Positions 23,881-32,890 of a stretch of DNA of 40,078 bases are shown in pieces. This DNA comes from an uncultured Clostridia bacterium. GTDB lineage: Bacteria; Bacillota; Clostridia; Christensenellales; UBA1242. Below the pieces are notes generated by a model, which saw only the letters and a program-made list of their open reading frames with translations, had not been told where the DNA came from and made no database searches. The translations under genes were made by a program, and so were the position numbers. The stretch covers positions 1-40,078 of the forward strand of contig CANRDW010000005.1 in the NCBI GenBank assembly GCA_947629505.1, given 5' to 3'. Within the stretch, counting starts at the first letter, position 1. Each line of letters begins with the position of its first letter.

Positions 23881-25011
23881 ATGTTTAATTCTCTTTTAAA
23901 TGCAAGCAGCGTTAGTATCGACACTTTGATCTTGGATATCTTTATCATACTTGGCGTTGTGATTGCTGGCGCTTTGATTGTCTACTTTGTTTGGGAAGTT
24001 GTTTCTTCAGTAGTCAACAAAGATAAAAAAGAATCTTCTGTTAAAGAGCCAAACTTTGGGCCTAAACAAGAAGAAAAGAAAGAAGATGTGGTTGTTGTAG
24101 AAAACTATTCTCTCGACCAAGAAGAAACAAAAGAAGAAGAACAGAAAAATTTGCTTGATGAAAGCAAAATGACTGAAGTTGACGAAGAGAAGGCTGAAGA
24201 AGAAAAAACTGAAGCCGAAGATGAAATGTCTGAAGAAGAACGCGCTAATGCTGAAAGACGCGCTTATTTGGAAGCAAGACGTCAAGAACTTATTGCAAGA
24301 ATGCAAGAAGAAATGGATGACGAAGAAGAAACTGAAGAACAACACGAAGAATCTGAAGAAGAATCAGAGGTTGAAGAAGAACCTGAAGTTGAGGAAGTTG
24401 AAGAAACTGAAGAAGTCCAAGAAGAATCTAAAGACGACCTTGACGATGAAAGAGCCGCACTTCAAGCTGAAAAAGAAAGATATGAAGCAATGGTTCAAGA
24501 ACTTGAAGCTGCAAAGAAAGCGCTTTCAGAAGAAAAAGTTGTTACTACAACCGTAGTTACAAATGGCGTGCTTTCTTTGGATGAACTTAAAGCAAGACTT
24601 GCTGACGCTGAAGAACGTTTGAAAACAACTGAAAAAGAATTTAAACAATGCAAAAAAGAATATACTCCACTTCATAGAATTTGGAAAACTCATGAAAGAG
24701 ATGAGAAGAAACTTAGAAGAAAAGAAGCACTTGTTGCTAAACAAAAGGTTATTCTTTATGGCGTAAACAATTATGCTGATATCGATGAAGACAAAGCTAA
24801 GAAATTGGCTGAAGACCTTGACCTTCTTGATGGACTTAAACTTTCTGTTCAACATTGCGAAGAAGTTATGAAAGAAAATCAAGAAAGATATCCTCTTCTT
24901 CAAAGAATGTATGGTGTGCTTTCTCAAAGAAACGAAGAACTCAAAGCAGATATTGAATACTACAAGAGTGAAATCGCTAAACTTGAAGAAGAAAAACCAG
25001 ACCAAGAATAA
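23881..25011 (+). CDS. Membrane-anchored, glutamate-rich coiled-coil protein (376 aa)
   Basis: Family not recognised. An N-terminal hydrophobic helix (LILDIFIILGVVIAGALIVY, about 16-43) anchors it, with the bulk probably cytoplasmic. Residues about 50-195 are low-complexity and extremely acidic (EEETEEQHEESEEESEVEEE style). Residues about 195-376 form predicted coiled coil (ERYEAMVQELEAAKKALSEE, then LADAEERLKTTEKEFKQ). AAAGGAAGG precedes the ATG, and a strong terminator follows. The architecture suggests a scaffold or ZapA/EzrA-like spacer, but there is no homology evidence. The acid run is also a typical site of repeat-length change. Confidence 0.7.
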   Translation: MFNSLLNASSVSIDTLILDIFIILGVVIAGALIVYFVWEVVSSVVNKDKKESSVKEPNFGPKQEEKKEDVVVVENYSLDQEETKEEEQKNLLDESKMTEVDEEKAEEEKTEAEDEMSEEERANAERRAYLEARRQELIARMQEEMDDEEETEEQHEESEEESEVEEEPEVEEVEETEEVQEESKDDLDDERAALQAEKERYEAMVQELEAAKKALSEEKVVTTTVVTNGVLSLDELKARLADAEERLKTTEKEFKQCKKEYTPLHRIWKTHERDEKKLRRKEALVAKQKVILYGVNNYADIDEDKAKKLAEDLDLLDGLKLSVQHCEEVMKENQERYPLLQRMYGVLSQRNEELKADIEYYKSEIAKLEEEKPDQE

Positions 25012-25013
25012 TT

Positions 25014-25043
25014 TAAAAAATCCGCTGAAAAAGCGGATTTTTT
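25014..25043 (+). terminator. Terminator of the acidic membrane protein gene
   Basis: AAAAAATCCGCT-GAAAA-AGCGGATTTTTT. Confidence 0.9.
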
Positions 25044-25068
25044 ATTGTCTAGAACAAAATTTTAATAA

Positions 25069-25097
25069 AAAAACCGTGTTTTTATACACGGTTTTTA
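25069..25097. terminator. Terminator overlapping the PIN gene stop
   Basis: AAAAACCGTGT-loop-ACACGGTTTTT. On the minus strand it spans the last codons and stop of the PIN gene, so coding and terminator sequence overlap. Confidence 0.8.
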
Positions 25098-25855
25098 TAA
25101 TCATGAAAGCCAATTTTGACTTTGCCATTATTCATTTGTTTGAGTGTTTTTTGTGTGTTTTTTGATAAATACACAAAATTGTCAGGTGCAGGCGATGGAT
25201 TATTTTTTAACACTCTTGAAACAAAAGTTTTGATTTTAATCGGAAATGCTTGATGTTGATATGTGCCAAGGATGCTTTCATTTACCTCTCTAATTTTGCC
25301 TATTTTGTCATTTTCCTTGCCAACGATGTGATTATCTCTTGAAATCACAGGAATGTTGAAAATTGATGCTTCAGCGACAAGTTTTGCATCCATTGTTTGA
25401 TTTGGAGAGAAAAGTCCGCGATCTCTGTATGCTTTTACAAGTGTGTTTTCAAGTTGTTGAAACTGTGAGTGATAATGTTCGTCAATCTCAGCAATAAGCA
25501 CGTGTTTGTTGAGGATTTTTTCTATCACTTCGTGATATTTGCCGTGATAATTTGACAGTTCTTCTTGTGTTGCAGGCATAAGCATCATCACAACAGAGCC
25601 ATTTGCAAATCTATCTCCAATGCGCGCTTTTGACAATCTTAAAAGCAGATTTAGACTGTGCATATACTCTGGGACCGCTTTGCTGATTCTGCTTGTTTTC
25701 ATCTTTTCAATATCAATCAAAATGCAGGCGTCTGGGGCAACATACACGAGTTCGCGCTGTTCGTTGTGGCGTTGAGATTGAAAGTTTTGTTTTTGGTTTG
25801 CCCTCAGATAATTTTTTGTATCTGAATTTGGAGTTATGTGTGAATTTTTTTTCAT
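25082..25855 (-). CDS. PIN-domain protein, putative RNase (toxin-like)
   Basis: The 257-residue protein has a PIN-like acidic set. D42 lies in VAPDACILIDIEK, E98/E99 in PATQEELSNYH, D156 in QTMDAKLVAEA and D174 in VISRDNHIV, in the order seen in VapC-type Mg-dependent RNases. The N-terminal 35 residues are polar and disordered-looking (NYLRANQKQNFQSQRHN), and a C-terminal extension (from about 195) is unlike minimal VapC toxins of about 130 residues. AAAGGA precedes the ATG inside the upstream small gene, only 4 nt away. A toxin role is inferred from that pairing; a housekeeping RNA-processing PIN enzyme is the alternative. Confidence 0.72.
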   Translation of the reverse strand: MKKNSHITPNSDTKNYLRANQKQNFQSQRHNEQRELVYVAPDACILIDIEKMKTSRISKAVPEYMHSLNLLLRLSKARIGDRFANGSVVMMLMPATQEELSNYHGKYHEVIEKILNKHVLIAEIDEHYHSQFQQLENTLVKAYRDRGLFSPNQTMDAKLVAEASIFNIPVISRDNHIVGKENDKIGKIREVNESILGTYQHQAFPIKIKTFVSRVLKNNPSPAPDNFVYLSKNTQKTLKQMNNGKVKIGFHDYKNRV

Positions 25856-25859
25856 TTGT

Positions 25860-26066
25860 TTATTCCTTTAATATGTAAATTTTTGACAACAATGTTTTCT
25901 TAACTTCTAAAAGTTGTTCATATATGTCCAAATCTATGTTTTTATTGTCCATCAAAACGTCCAAATCGTTTATGCTTTTCTGGTAAAATTCTATTTGATT
26001 TTCTTTCGACATGTTTTGCAAATCTTGGTCAATCAAGTCTTTAAATTGGGAAATAAGTTCTTCCAT
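25860..26066 (-). CDS. Small acidic protein upstream of the PIN gene, candidate antitoxin
   Basis: The 68-residue, helical, acidic protein (MEELISQFKDLIDQDL, then INDLDVLMDNKNIDLDIYEQ and VKKTLLSKIY) has no recognisable DNA-binding motif. The ORF track uses GTG 26072; I prefer ATG 26064-26066 because AAGGAG then has a 5-nt spacing. It ends 4 nt before the PIN gene and carries that gene's ribosome binding site, so the two are translationally coupled. Order (small gene first, nuclease second), size and charge fit an antitoxin that wraps the toxin, but this is inference. Confidence 0.6.
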   Translation of the reverse strand: MEELISQFKDLIDQDLQNMSKENQIEFYQKSINDLDVLMDNKNIDLDIYEQLLEVKKTLLSKIYILKE

Positions 26067-26173
26067 ATCCACTCCTTTTCTTTATAGTGCTATAATACAA
26101 TAAATTGCAGCAAAAATCAATACCAAAATTTAAAATTTTTTGTTTTTTTCTTTGTTTTTATTTATATCTTTGT

Positions 26174-26179
26174 TATAAT
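26174..26179 (+). promoter_or_regulatory. P-type ATPase -10 box, apparently leaderless
   Basis: Consensus TATAAT ends 6 nt before the ATG at 26186. T-rich DNA upstream supplies only a weak -35. No ribosome binding site lies between. Confidence 0.6.
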
Positions 26180-26185
26180 AATATC

Positions 26186-28933
26186 ATGAAAAGTTATGCA
26201 AATGATATTGAGTCAAATTTAAAGCAGTTTGATACCAACGCCAATGGGCTTTCTCATGCAGAGGCTAAAAGCCGATTAGAGCGCGATGGGAAAAATGTTT
26301 TATTGCAAAAAAAGAAAACTCCTGCCATTTTGAAATTTTTGGCACAGTTTAAAGATGTTTTGATTGCCGTTTTGATTGTAAGTGCAATTATCAGCATTAT
26401 TTTGGGTGTGGTTGAAAAATCTACTGAAGAATTTGTTGATGCTGGCATTATTTTTTTGGTTGTCCTTATCAACGCCATCATAGGCTACATTCAAGAGCGA
26501 AAAAGTGAAAAGGCGATGGAAGCGCTTAAAAACATGACAAAACCTTATTGCAAAGTTGTGCGAAATGGGCGTTCCATCAAAATTAAAACAGAAGAACTTG
26601 TCGTTGGAGATATCGTGCTGCTGGAAGCGGGAGATATTGTTCCGGCGGACTTGCGTCTTATTGAAGCAAACTCGCTTAAAATTGAAGAGAGCGCCTTGAC
26701 GGGTGAAAGTGTTGCTGTGGAAAAAGATGCTAATGTTGTTTTGGAAGAAAATTGTGTGCTTGGCGACAGAATAAACATGGCGTTTATGAGCAGCGTTGTC
26801 ACTTATGGGCGTGGAAGCGGCGTTGTTGTTGCGACAGGCATGAACACTGAAATGGGCAAGATTGCATCTGCTCTCAATGAAATGGACAACACAGTGACAC
26901 CTTTGACAAAGCGACTTAAAGCCACAAGTTTAATCATCACACTTGTGGTTGTTTGCGTGTGCATCGCTGTTTTTGTGGCACAAGTGATTGCAAGAGGAAA
27001 CATCTTTGGGGCGTTTTCTATGGCAATTGCCATTGCAGTGTGTGCAATTCCGGAGGGCTTGCCAGCCTGCAACACAGTCACACTTTCAATGGGTGTGAAA
27101 CGCATGAGTGACCAGCGTGCTATTGTGAAAACACTGCCGTCTGTGGAAACTCTTGGCAGCACTGAAGTTATTTGCAGTGATAAAACCGGAACACTTACTC
27201 TTAACAAGATGACCGTGAAAAAGATTTTCTTTATTGGAGATAATTGTGAGGCGATAAACAACATACAATTTGAAGAGAAAGTTGACGGAAATGTTGTTGA
27301 CAGTTTTATGACGCTTGACGAACTCAGACAAGAGGCGTTTAAAGGCGACAGAAATTTCTCAGAACTGTTGCACTGCATGCTTTTGTGCAATGACACAAAA
27401 GTTAGGGTGGAAGATGACAAATTGGAGTCCATCGGAGATCCAACTGAGATTGCGCTTGTGCATTATGGCTATAAAATGGGGCGCAATAAAGAATTCCTTG
27501 ACGGAAAATGCAAAAGATTGAATGAAATTCCTTTTGACAGCGACCGCAAGATGATGAGCGTCTTTAACAACGTAGATGACAAAATTGTGGTTTACACAAA
27601 GGGGGCAATTGACAGTGTTCTTTCCCGTTGCACCAAAATTTTGGACAATGGCAAGGTGAGAAGATTGACCGCAAAAGACAAAGAAACAATCATTGCTAAA
27701 AACAAAGAATTTGCCTCTGGGGCGCTGAGAAATTTGGCATTTGCATTTAAAACTGTGGATAAAATTGGCAGACCAACAAGCGAAAACACTGAAAACGGGC
27801 TTTGTTTTTTGGGGCTTGTGGGCATGATTGACCCACCAAGAGAAGAAGTTAAGGACTCAATCAAAACTTGCAAACAAGCGGGAATTACAACGATTATGAT
27901 TACAGGCGACCACAAAGACACCGCTTTTGCAATTGCGAAAGAACTTGGCATCTGCACAAGTGAAGAGCAGGTTATTACGGGCAGCGAACTTGACCAACTT
28001 GACGACATCGCATTTGAAAAAGTTGTTGAAAAATATCGCGTCTATGCGCGTGTAAGTCCAGAGCATAAGGTGAAGATTGTCAATGCAATCAAATCTAAAG
28101 ACAAGATTGTTGCCATGACGGGTGACGGCGTGAATGATGCTCCAAGCATCAAGGCGGCGGACATTGGCGTTGGCATGGGCATAACGGGCACAGACGTCAC
28201 AAAGGAAGCGGCAGATTTGATTTTAACTGACGACAACTTTGCAACGATTGTTGGTGCTGTCAAAGAGGGCAGGCGAATCTATGACACAATTTTGCGCATT
28301 CTCATCTTCCAACTTGGCACATCAATTGCAGAATTATTCTTGCTGACAATGATAAATCTCATCTTCTTAGACCAAAACTTCTTTACTCCGGCGCTTTTAC
28401 TTTGGATCAACTTTGTTTCAGACACATTTATGGGGCTTTCACTTGGCTTTGAAAAAGAAGAGCCAGATATTATGAAGAAAAAGCCCGTCAAAAACAAGGG
28501 GAATCTGTTTAAGGGGAACGTTGGTGTTCAAATTTTGATTTGTTCAATCTTTGTTTCTATTGTGTCAGTTGTTTTATATTGTGTTTTGACCTTTGTTTTG
28601 AAACTTCAATCAGCGGAAGTTACAACAGTTTGCTTCTTGTTTATATGTCTAACAGAACAACTCCACACTTTCAACTTGAAAAGCATCAACAAATCGCTTT
28701 TCAGCAAAAACCCATTCGACAACAAAATTATGGATTTGGCTTTTGTAGTTTCCTTTGTGTTGACAGCGCTTTTGGTGGCTGTTCCACTTGGACCTGTGCA
28801 CAGCGTCATGGGAATCACAACAATTTCGTGGCAACTTTGGTTGATTGCGATTGGGGCGGCATTTTTGATTATTCCTTTCTTTGAAATTGTAAAAGTCATC
28901 ACTCGTGCAGTGCTTAAAAGGAAGGAAAAATGA
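26186..28933 (+). CDS. P-type (P2A-like) calcium-transporting ATPase
   Basis: Pumps cations out of the cytoplasm at the cost of ATP. The 915-residue protein has the actuator motif LTGESVAV (about 171), the M4 ion motif CAIPEGLP (about 286-293), the phosphorylation site SDKTGTLT (D332), the N-domain KGA loop, and the hinge motif MTGDGVNDAPS. M5 has an acidic residue in LGTSIAELFLLTM, and M6 reads INFVSDTFMGLSLG where most Ca pumps read NLVTD. PEGLP with the M5 glutamate points to calcium; manganese is possible. The ORF-track N-terminal extension is rejected because the promoter overlaps it. It overlaps the MFS gene by ATGA. Confidence 0.92.
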   Translation: MKSYANDIESNLKQFDTNANGLSHAEAKSRLERDGKNVLLQKKKTPAILKFLAQFKDVLIAVLIVSAIISIILGVVEKSTEEFVDAGIIFLVVLINAIIGYIQERKSEKAMEALKNMTKPYCKVVRNGRSIKIKTEELVVGDIVLLEAGDIVPADLRLIEANSLKIEESALTGESVAVEKDANVVLEENCVLGDRINMAFMSSVVTYGRGSGVVVATGMNTEMGKIASALNEMDNTVTPLTKRLKATSLIITLVVVCVCIAVFVAQVIARGNIFGAFSMAIAIAVCAIPEGLPACNTVTLSMGVKRMSDQRAIVKTLPSVETLGSTEVICSDKTGTLTLNKMTVKKIFFIGDNCEAINNIQFEEKVDGNVVDSFMTLDELRQEAFKGDRNFSELLHCMLLCNDTKVRVEDDKLESIGDPTEIALVHYGYKMGRNKEFLDGKCKRLNEIPFDSDRKMMSVFNNVDDKIVVYTKGAIDSVLSRCTKILDNGKVRRLTAKDKETIIAKNKEFASGALRNLAFAFKTVDKIGRPTSENTENGLCFLGLVGMIDPPREEVKDSIKTCKQAGITTIMITGDHKDTAFAIAKELGICTSEEQVITGSELDQLDDIAFEKVVEKYRVYARVSPEHKVKIVNAIKSKDKIVAMTGDGVNDAPSIKAADIGVGMGITGTDVTKEAADLILTDDNFATIVGAVKEGRRIYDTILRILIFQLGTSIAELFLLTMINLIFLDQNFFTPALLLWINFVSDTFMGLSLGFEKEEPDIMKKKPVKNKGNLFKGNVGVQILICSIFVSIVSVVLYCVLTFVLKLQSAEVTTVCFLFICLTEQLHTFNLKSINKSLFSKNPFDNKIMDLAFVVSFVLTALLVAVPLGPVHSVMGITTISWQLWLIAIGAAFLIIPFFEIVKVITRAVLKRKEK

Positions 28934-30243
28934 AAAATAAAATCTTCAATCTAAGTGCAATATCAATCATAGCCTGTGACTGTTTGCAAGCAATAATCTG
29001 CATTTTCATGGACTCGTTTTTCATTTCGCAACTGCTGACAAAAAGTGACGGCTCAGCATCCATGAACATCATTTTCATCGGGCTTTTCTATGTTGTTTAT
29101 TATATAGTTTTGGTTTCACAATATTGGATTTGGGGAAATTTAATGAAAAAAATCAACAAATCCATTTTTGTGACAATAGGCTCTGTGTTTTTGACACTTG
29201 TGATATTTTTGGTGTATTTTTTAAATACAATCCCATATTATACAGTGCCACTTATCGCAATTTGCTACGGAATTGGCTTTGGATTTTTCTCATCTGGCTA
29301 CAGCAACCTCACTGCGGAAACTATAAGCAGCAAACATCAGGTGCGTTTCTTTGCAGTAAAGAGAATCATGTTTCAGGTCACATACATTGTCGCTCCAATT
29401 TCAATAGGCTACATAATCAGCGCAATGCAGTTTAAAGGCATGGCACTTATCATGCTTATCGTCTGCGTTGCACTCATCATTTTTTCATTTCTTATCCGTC
29501 CAAAAACATCTTACAAACAAACCTTTCAGCCTGTCAAATTTATCTCATATCTCAAAGAGCATAAAAGCGAAGTTAAGCCGATTTTGTGGGTTATGGTGGC
29601 GGATTTCTTCCGCGGGGCATCCTATGATAGTTTCACAACTCTCATCACAATTTTGGTTATGTTTGCTTTCAATTCCACAACAAAACTTGGCACTTTTCAG
29701 TCAATTTTCACCGCTTGTTCGCTTGTGACAATGTTCTTCTATTTGAAATTCTATCGAAAAAAGCGTGCAAAAGCCTTTATTGTGCCAACAATAACGCTTG
29801 TTTCTATGTCAGTGATTGCCATTCTTGGCACAATCATTGCTGGGCAAATTTTTGGCACTGCGGGGCAGGTTGTTATCATAGTTTTCTATGCAATTTACGC
29901 CATTTTAAACGTCATTTTGATGTCAGTTTCTGACTCGCGCCGTGCGGGAGTTGTGAGAATGTTGTCACTTCACTCGCATATCTTGGAATACAGCGCTGTG
30001 CGAGAAGTTGCGCTTGCTGTGGGCAGAATTACATCGTCTTTTGCAATTCTTTTTGCCGGGCTTTTTGATATGCTTGTGGGCAACAACTCCATCATCTTTT
30101 TAAGCATCGGAATTGGCTTTGTTTGCATCATGTATGTGTTCTATGGGCTGAGCCTTATGAAACTTGAAAAAGTTTTAGTTAAACAAGACGAAGAATTTAA
30201 ACAAGTTCATATTGCAGAGCAAATTGAAAAGACAGAGGATTAA
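28930..30243 (+). CDS. Major facilitator superfamily transporter
   Basis: The 437-residue, strongly hydrophobic protein has about twelve membrane helices in two halves with a cytoplasmic loop near RPKTSYKQTFQPVKF. No substrate motif is recognised. The sequence AICYGIGFGFFSSGYSNLTA and the GxxxR-type turns fit MFS. It starts within the ATPase stop (ATGA overlap, AAGGA upstream), so the two are co-translated. Coupling to a cation pump could mean ion homeostasis or peptide/sugar export; nothing distinguishes these. The C-terminal tail (KQDEEFKQVHIAEQIEKTED) is charged and cytoplasmic. Confidence 0.8.
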   Translation: MKNKIFNLSAISIIACDCLQAIICIFMDSFFISQLLTKSDGSASMNIIFIGLFYVVYYIVLVSQYWIWGNLMKKINKSIFVTIGSVFLTLVIFLVYFLNTIPYYTVPLIAICYGIGFGFFSSGYSNLTAETISSKHQVRFFAVKRIMFQVTYIVAPISIGYIISAMQFKGMALIMLIVCVALIIFSFLIRPKTSYKQTFQPVKFISYLKEHKSEVKPILWVMVADFFRGASYDSFTTLITILVMFAFNSTTKLGTFQSIFTACSLVTMFFYLKFYRKKRAKAFIVPTITLVSMSVIAILGTIIAGQIFGTAGQVVIIVFYAIYAILNVILMSVSDSRRAGVVRMLSLHSHILEYSAVREVALAVGRITSSFAILFAGLFDMLVGNNSIIFLSIGIGFVCIMYVFYGLSLMKLEKVLVKQDEEFKQVHIAEQIEKTED

Positions 30244-30274
30244 AAAAAACGACTTATTTCAAGCCGTTTTTTAT
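30244..30274. terminator. Bidirectional terminator between MFS gene and DUF1846 gene
   Basis: AAAACGACTT-ATTTC-AAGCCGTTTTTT with one A-C mismatch in the plus-strand RNA. On the minus strand that pair is G-T, so the stem is stronger for the DUF1846 transcript. Confidence 0.8.
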
Positions 30275-30275
30275 T

Positions 30276-31763
30276 TTATTCTTCAAAAAGTTTTGCTCCA
30301 ACAAACACAGGCTCGCAGGTGACATTTATGCCAAGTTTTTTAAGCGTCTGCTCTTCTGAAACAGGCAAAATGTATGTTGCGTGGGCTTCACAGCCGACAA
30401 GATTTGTGATTTGCTCCATTGCCTTTTTGGCTTTGTCATTTTTGCTTGTGCTGATTGAAAGTGCGACGAGCACATCGTCAAGGGTGAGCACGCTGCAATT
30501 CGATTTCAGAATCTTTGTGCGATAGTCCACTATTGGCAACAGAACATCGTCTGTGATTACATCAAAATCATCTCCAAGTCCGGCAAGGGTGCGCAGTGCG
30601 TTTAAAACAACCGCTGCACTTGCAGAAACAATCTTCTTTGTTTTTCCTGTGACGATTTTGCCATTTGGAAGTTCAAGCGCAACACAAGGATAGCCGCTTT
30701 CTTTTGCTGTGTCTTTTGCAACATCCACAACTTTCAAAAGGTCGTCAGTTGCACCGGCTTCACTTGCAAGTGATTTATTGCGTTCGAGGGTTTCAAAGGT
30801 GCATTGTCCGCGCTTGTAGTCGCATTCCGCACGATAATATCTTCTTAAAATCTCTTTCTTAGCCGCTTTTTTGGCTGCTTTATCATCAACAATGGCGGAC
30901 GCAATCATGTTCACGCCCATGTCGGTTGGAGATTTGTAAATTTCTTTGCCCGTGATTTTTGTTAAAATGTTTTGCAAGATTGGGAAAACTGCAATGTCGC
31001 GATTGTAGTTGATGGCAAGTGTGCCATATGCGTTGAAATGGAACGGGTCAATTTGATTGACATCATAAAGGTCGGCGGTTGCCGCTTCATATGCGATGTT
31101 TACAGGGTGTTTAAGTGGCAAATTCCAAACAGGGAAGGTTTCAAACTTGGCATAGCCTGCTTTAACGCCGCGTTTGTATTCGTGATAGAGTTGTGAAAGG
31201 CAGGTTGCAAGTTTGCCGCTGGATGGGCCCGGAGCGGTGACTACAACAAGTGGGCGAGTGGTTTCAACAAACGGATTTGCGCCATAGCCATCGTCCGACA
31301 CGATTGTGTTAACTTCGTTTGGATAGCCCTTTGTGTATTTGTGAAAATAAACTCTCTCTCCGCGCTGTTCAAGTTTTTTGCCAAACTTTGTTGCACTTGG
31401 CTGACCTTTATACAGCGTGATGACAAAGGCTGAAACATACAGCCCAAGTTCACGCATGTTGTCCACAAGGCGCAAAACCTCATTGTCATAACTAAGCCCC
31501 AAATCAGCACGAATTTTGTTCTTTTCAATGTCGTTTGAACTTATGCAGAAGATAATTTCCGCTTTATCTTTCATTTTTTGGAGCAATTTGATTTTGATGT
31601 TTGGATCAAAGCCAGGCAGAACACGTGCGGCGTGAAGATCATCAAAAATCTTCCCGCCAAATTCCAAATAGAGTTTGTTGTTGAACTTTTTAATCCTTTT
31701 GCTGATGTTTTCGCTTTGTAATTTCAAATACAAATCATTGTCAAAGCATTTTTTTTCTTTCAT
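30276..31763 (-). CDS. DUF1846 family protein
   Basis: The 495 residues match the long, well-conserved DUF1846 family (starts with ...LYLEFGGKIFDDLHAARVLPGFDPN, then VVTAPGPSSGKLATCLSQLY and DVNQIDPFHFNAYG). The GPSSGK segment looks like a nucleotide-binding P-loop variant. The family is widespread in Bacillota and gut bacteria; its biochemical role is not established as far as I know. Start supported by TTAGGAGAG. It follows glf by 10 nt and ends in a strong terminator, so it is the last gene of the GT2-glf transcript. Confidence 0.92.
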   Translation of the reverse strand: MKEKKCFDNDLYLKLQSENISKRIKKFNNKLYLEFGGKIFDDLHAARVLPGFDPNIKIKLLQKMKDKAEIIFCISSNDIEKNKIRADLGLSYDNEVLRLVDNMRELGLYVSAFVITLYKGQPSATKFGKKLEQRGERVYFHKYTKGYPNEVNTIVSDDGYGANPFVETTRPLVVVTAPGPSSGKLATCLSQLYHEYKRGVKAGYAKFETFPVWNLPLKHPVNIAYEAATADLYDVNQIDPFHFNAYGTLAINYNRDIAVFPILQNILTKITGKEIYKSPTDMGVNMIASAIVDDKAAKKAAKKEILRRYYRAECDYKRGQCTFETLERNKSLASEAGATDDLLKVVDVAKDTAKESGYPCVALELPNGKIVTGKTKKIVSASAAVVLNALRTLAGLGDDFDVITDDVLLPIVDYRTKILKSNCSVLTLDDVLVALSISTSKNDKAKKAMEQITNLVGCEAHATYILPVSEEQTLKKLGINVTCEPVFVGAKLFEE

Positions 31764-31773
31764 TTTTTCTCTC

Positions 31774-32877
31774 CTAAATAATTCTTTTTATTAATTCAAG
31801 TGCGCTTTCTATAGTTTTATCCATATCAAAATACTTATATTGTCCCAAACGCCCACCAAAATAAACATTGTCCAATTTTTTTGCTTCGTTTTGATATTTT
31901 ATATATAGTTGTGAATTTTTATCATCGTTGATTGGATAATAAGGTTCCAATCCAGGTTTCCATTCAGTTGGATATTCTTTTGAAATTACAGTTTTAGGCT
32001 GCAAGCCAAATTCAAAATGCTTGTGTTCAATTATGCGCGTGAAAGGAATTTTTCTTTCAGTGTAATTTACAACTGCGCATCCTTGATAATTATCTGTGTC
32101 TAAAATTTCTGTTTCAAATGACACGGTTCTGTATTCTAAGTGGCCAAATTTATATTCGAAGAATTCATCAATTGCGCCTGTGTAAATAATTTTTTCATAT
32201 TTAAGGTCGCTAAATTTTTTTGCAAATTCTTTAAAATCGGTTTCAAGTTTAACAACGCTTTTGTCTAACAGTTTTTCAATTATTTGATTATATCCGCCAA
32301 TTGGAATCCCTTGATAAGTGTCGTTGAAATAATTGTTGTTGTAAGTGAAACGCAGGGGCAATCTTTTTATTATAAAACTTGGCAAATCTTTACAATCTCT
32401 TCCCCATTGTTTTTCTGTGTAGCCTTTAACAAGTTTTTCATAGACATCTGTTCCAACCAAATTTATTGCTTGTTCTTCTAGATTATTTGGATTTTCACAG
32501 AAATGAGATTTTTTTTGTTGTTCAATGATTTGTTTGGCTTCCTGTGGAGTCTTGATTCCCCATAATCTACTGAAAGTGTTCATGTTGAAAGGAAGATTGT
32601 AAATTTCATCTTTATATCTTGCCATAGGGGAGTTGATGAAATTGTTAAATTCTGCAAATTGATTGACATATTGCCAAACTTCTTTGTTGCTTGTGTGAAA
32701 GATATGTGCACCATATTTATGTACATTTATTCCCTCAATATTGTCACAATAAATGTTTCCGCCTATATGATTGCGTTTATCAATTACAATGCATTTTTTT
32801 TCTTTTTTTGAAAGTTCATGTGCACAAACTGCTCCAAACAGCCCAGCGCCGACAATTAGATAATCATATTTTTCCAT
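31774..32877 (-). CDS. glf: UDP-galactopyranose mutase
   Basis: A flavoenzyme converting UDP-galactopyranose to UDP-galactofuranose for surface glycans. The 367 residues show the FAD-binding start YLIVGAGLFGAVCAHEL, IDKRNHIGGN, VHKYGAHIFHTS, GYTEKQWG and the C-terminal FGGRLGQYKYFDMD, all diagnostic, with length as usual. AAAGGTG precedes the ATG. It lies 13 nt after the GT2 gene, so galactofuranose supply and a transferase are made together. Confidence 0.96.
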   Translation of the reverse strand: MEKYDYLIVGAGLFGAVCAHELSKKEKKCIVIDKRNHIGGNIYCDNIEGINVHKYGAHIFHTSNKEVWQYVNQFAEFNNFINSPMARYKDEIYNLPFNMNTFSRLWGIKTPQEAKQIIEQQKKSHFCENPNNLEEQAINLVGTDVYEKLVKGYTEKQWGRDCKDLPSFIIKRLPLRFTYNNNYFNDTYQGIPIGGYNQIIEKLLDKSVVKLETDFKEFAKKFSDLKYEKIIYTGAIDEFFEYKFGHLEYRTVSFETEILDTDNYQGCAVVNYTERKIPFTRIIEHKHFEFGLQPKTVISKEYPTEWKPGLEPYYPINDDKNSQLYIKYQNEAKKLDNVYFGGRLGQYKYFDMDKTIESALELIKRII

Positions 32878-32890
32878 TTTTCACCTTTTA

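Noticed and set aside
24179-24556. Lys-rich 125-aa ORF in another frame of the acidic protein gene
   Set aside because: Out-of-frame translation of GAA-rich repeats (AAG/AAA codons); no ribosome binding site.
26105-26185. 27-residue extension of the P-type ATPase
   Set aside because: Low-complexity Phe/Leu/Tyr translation of T-rich DNA that contains the -10 box.
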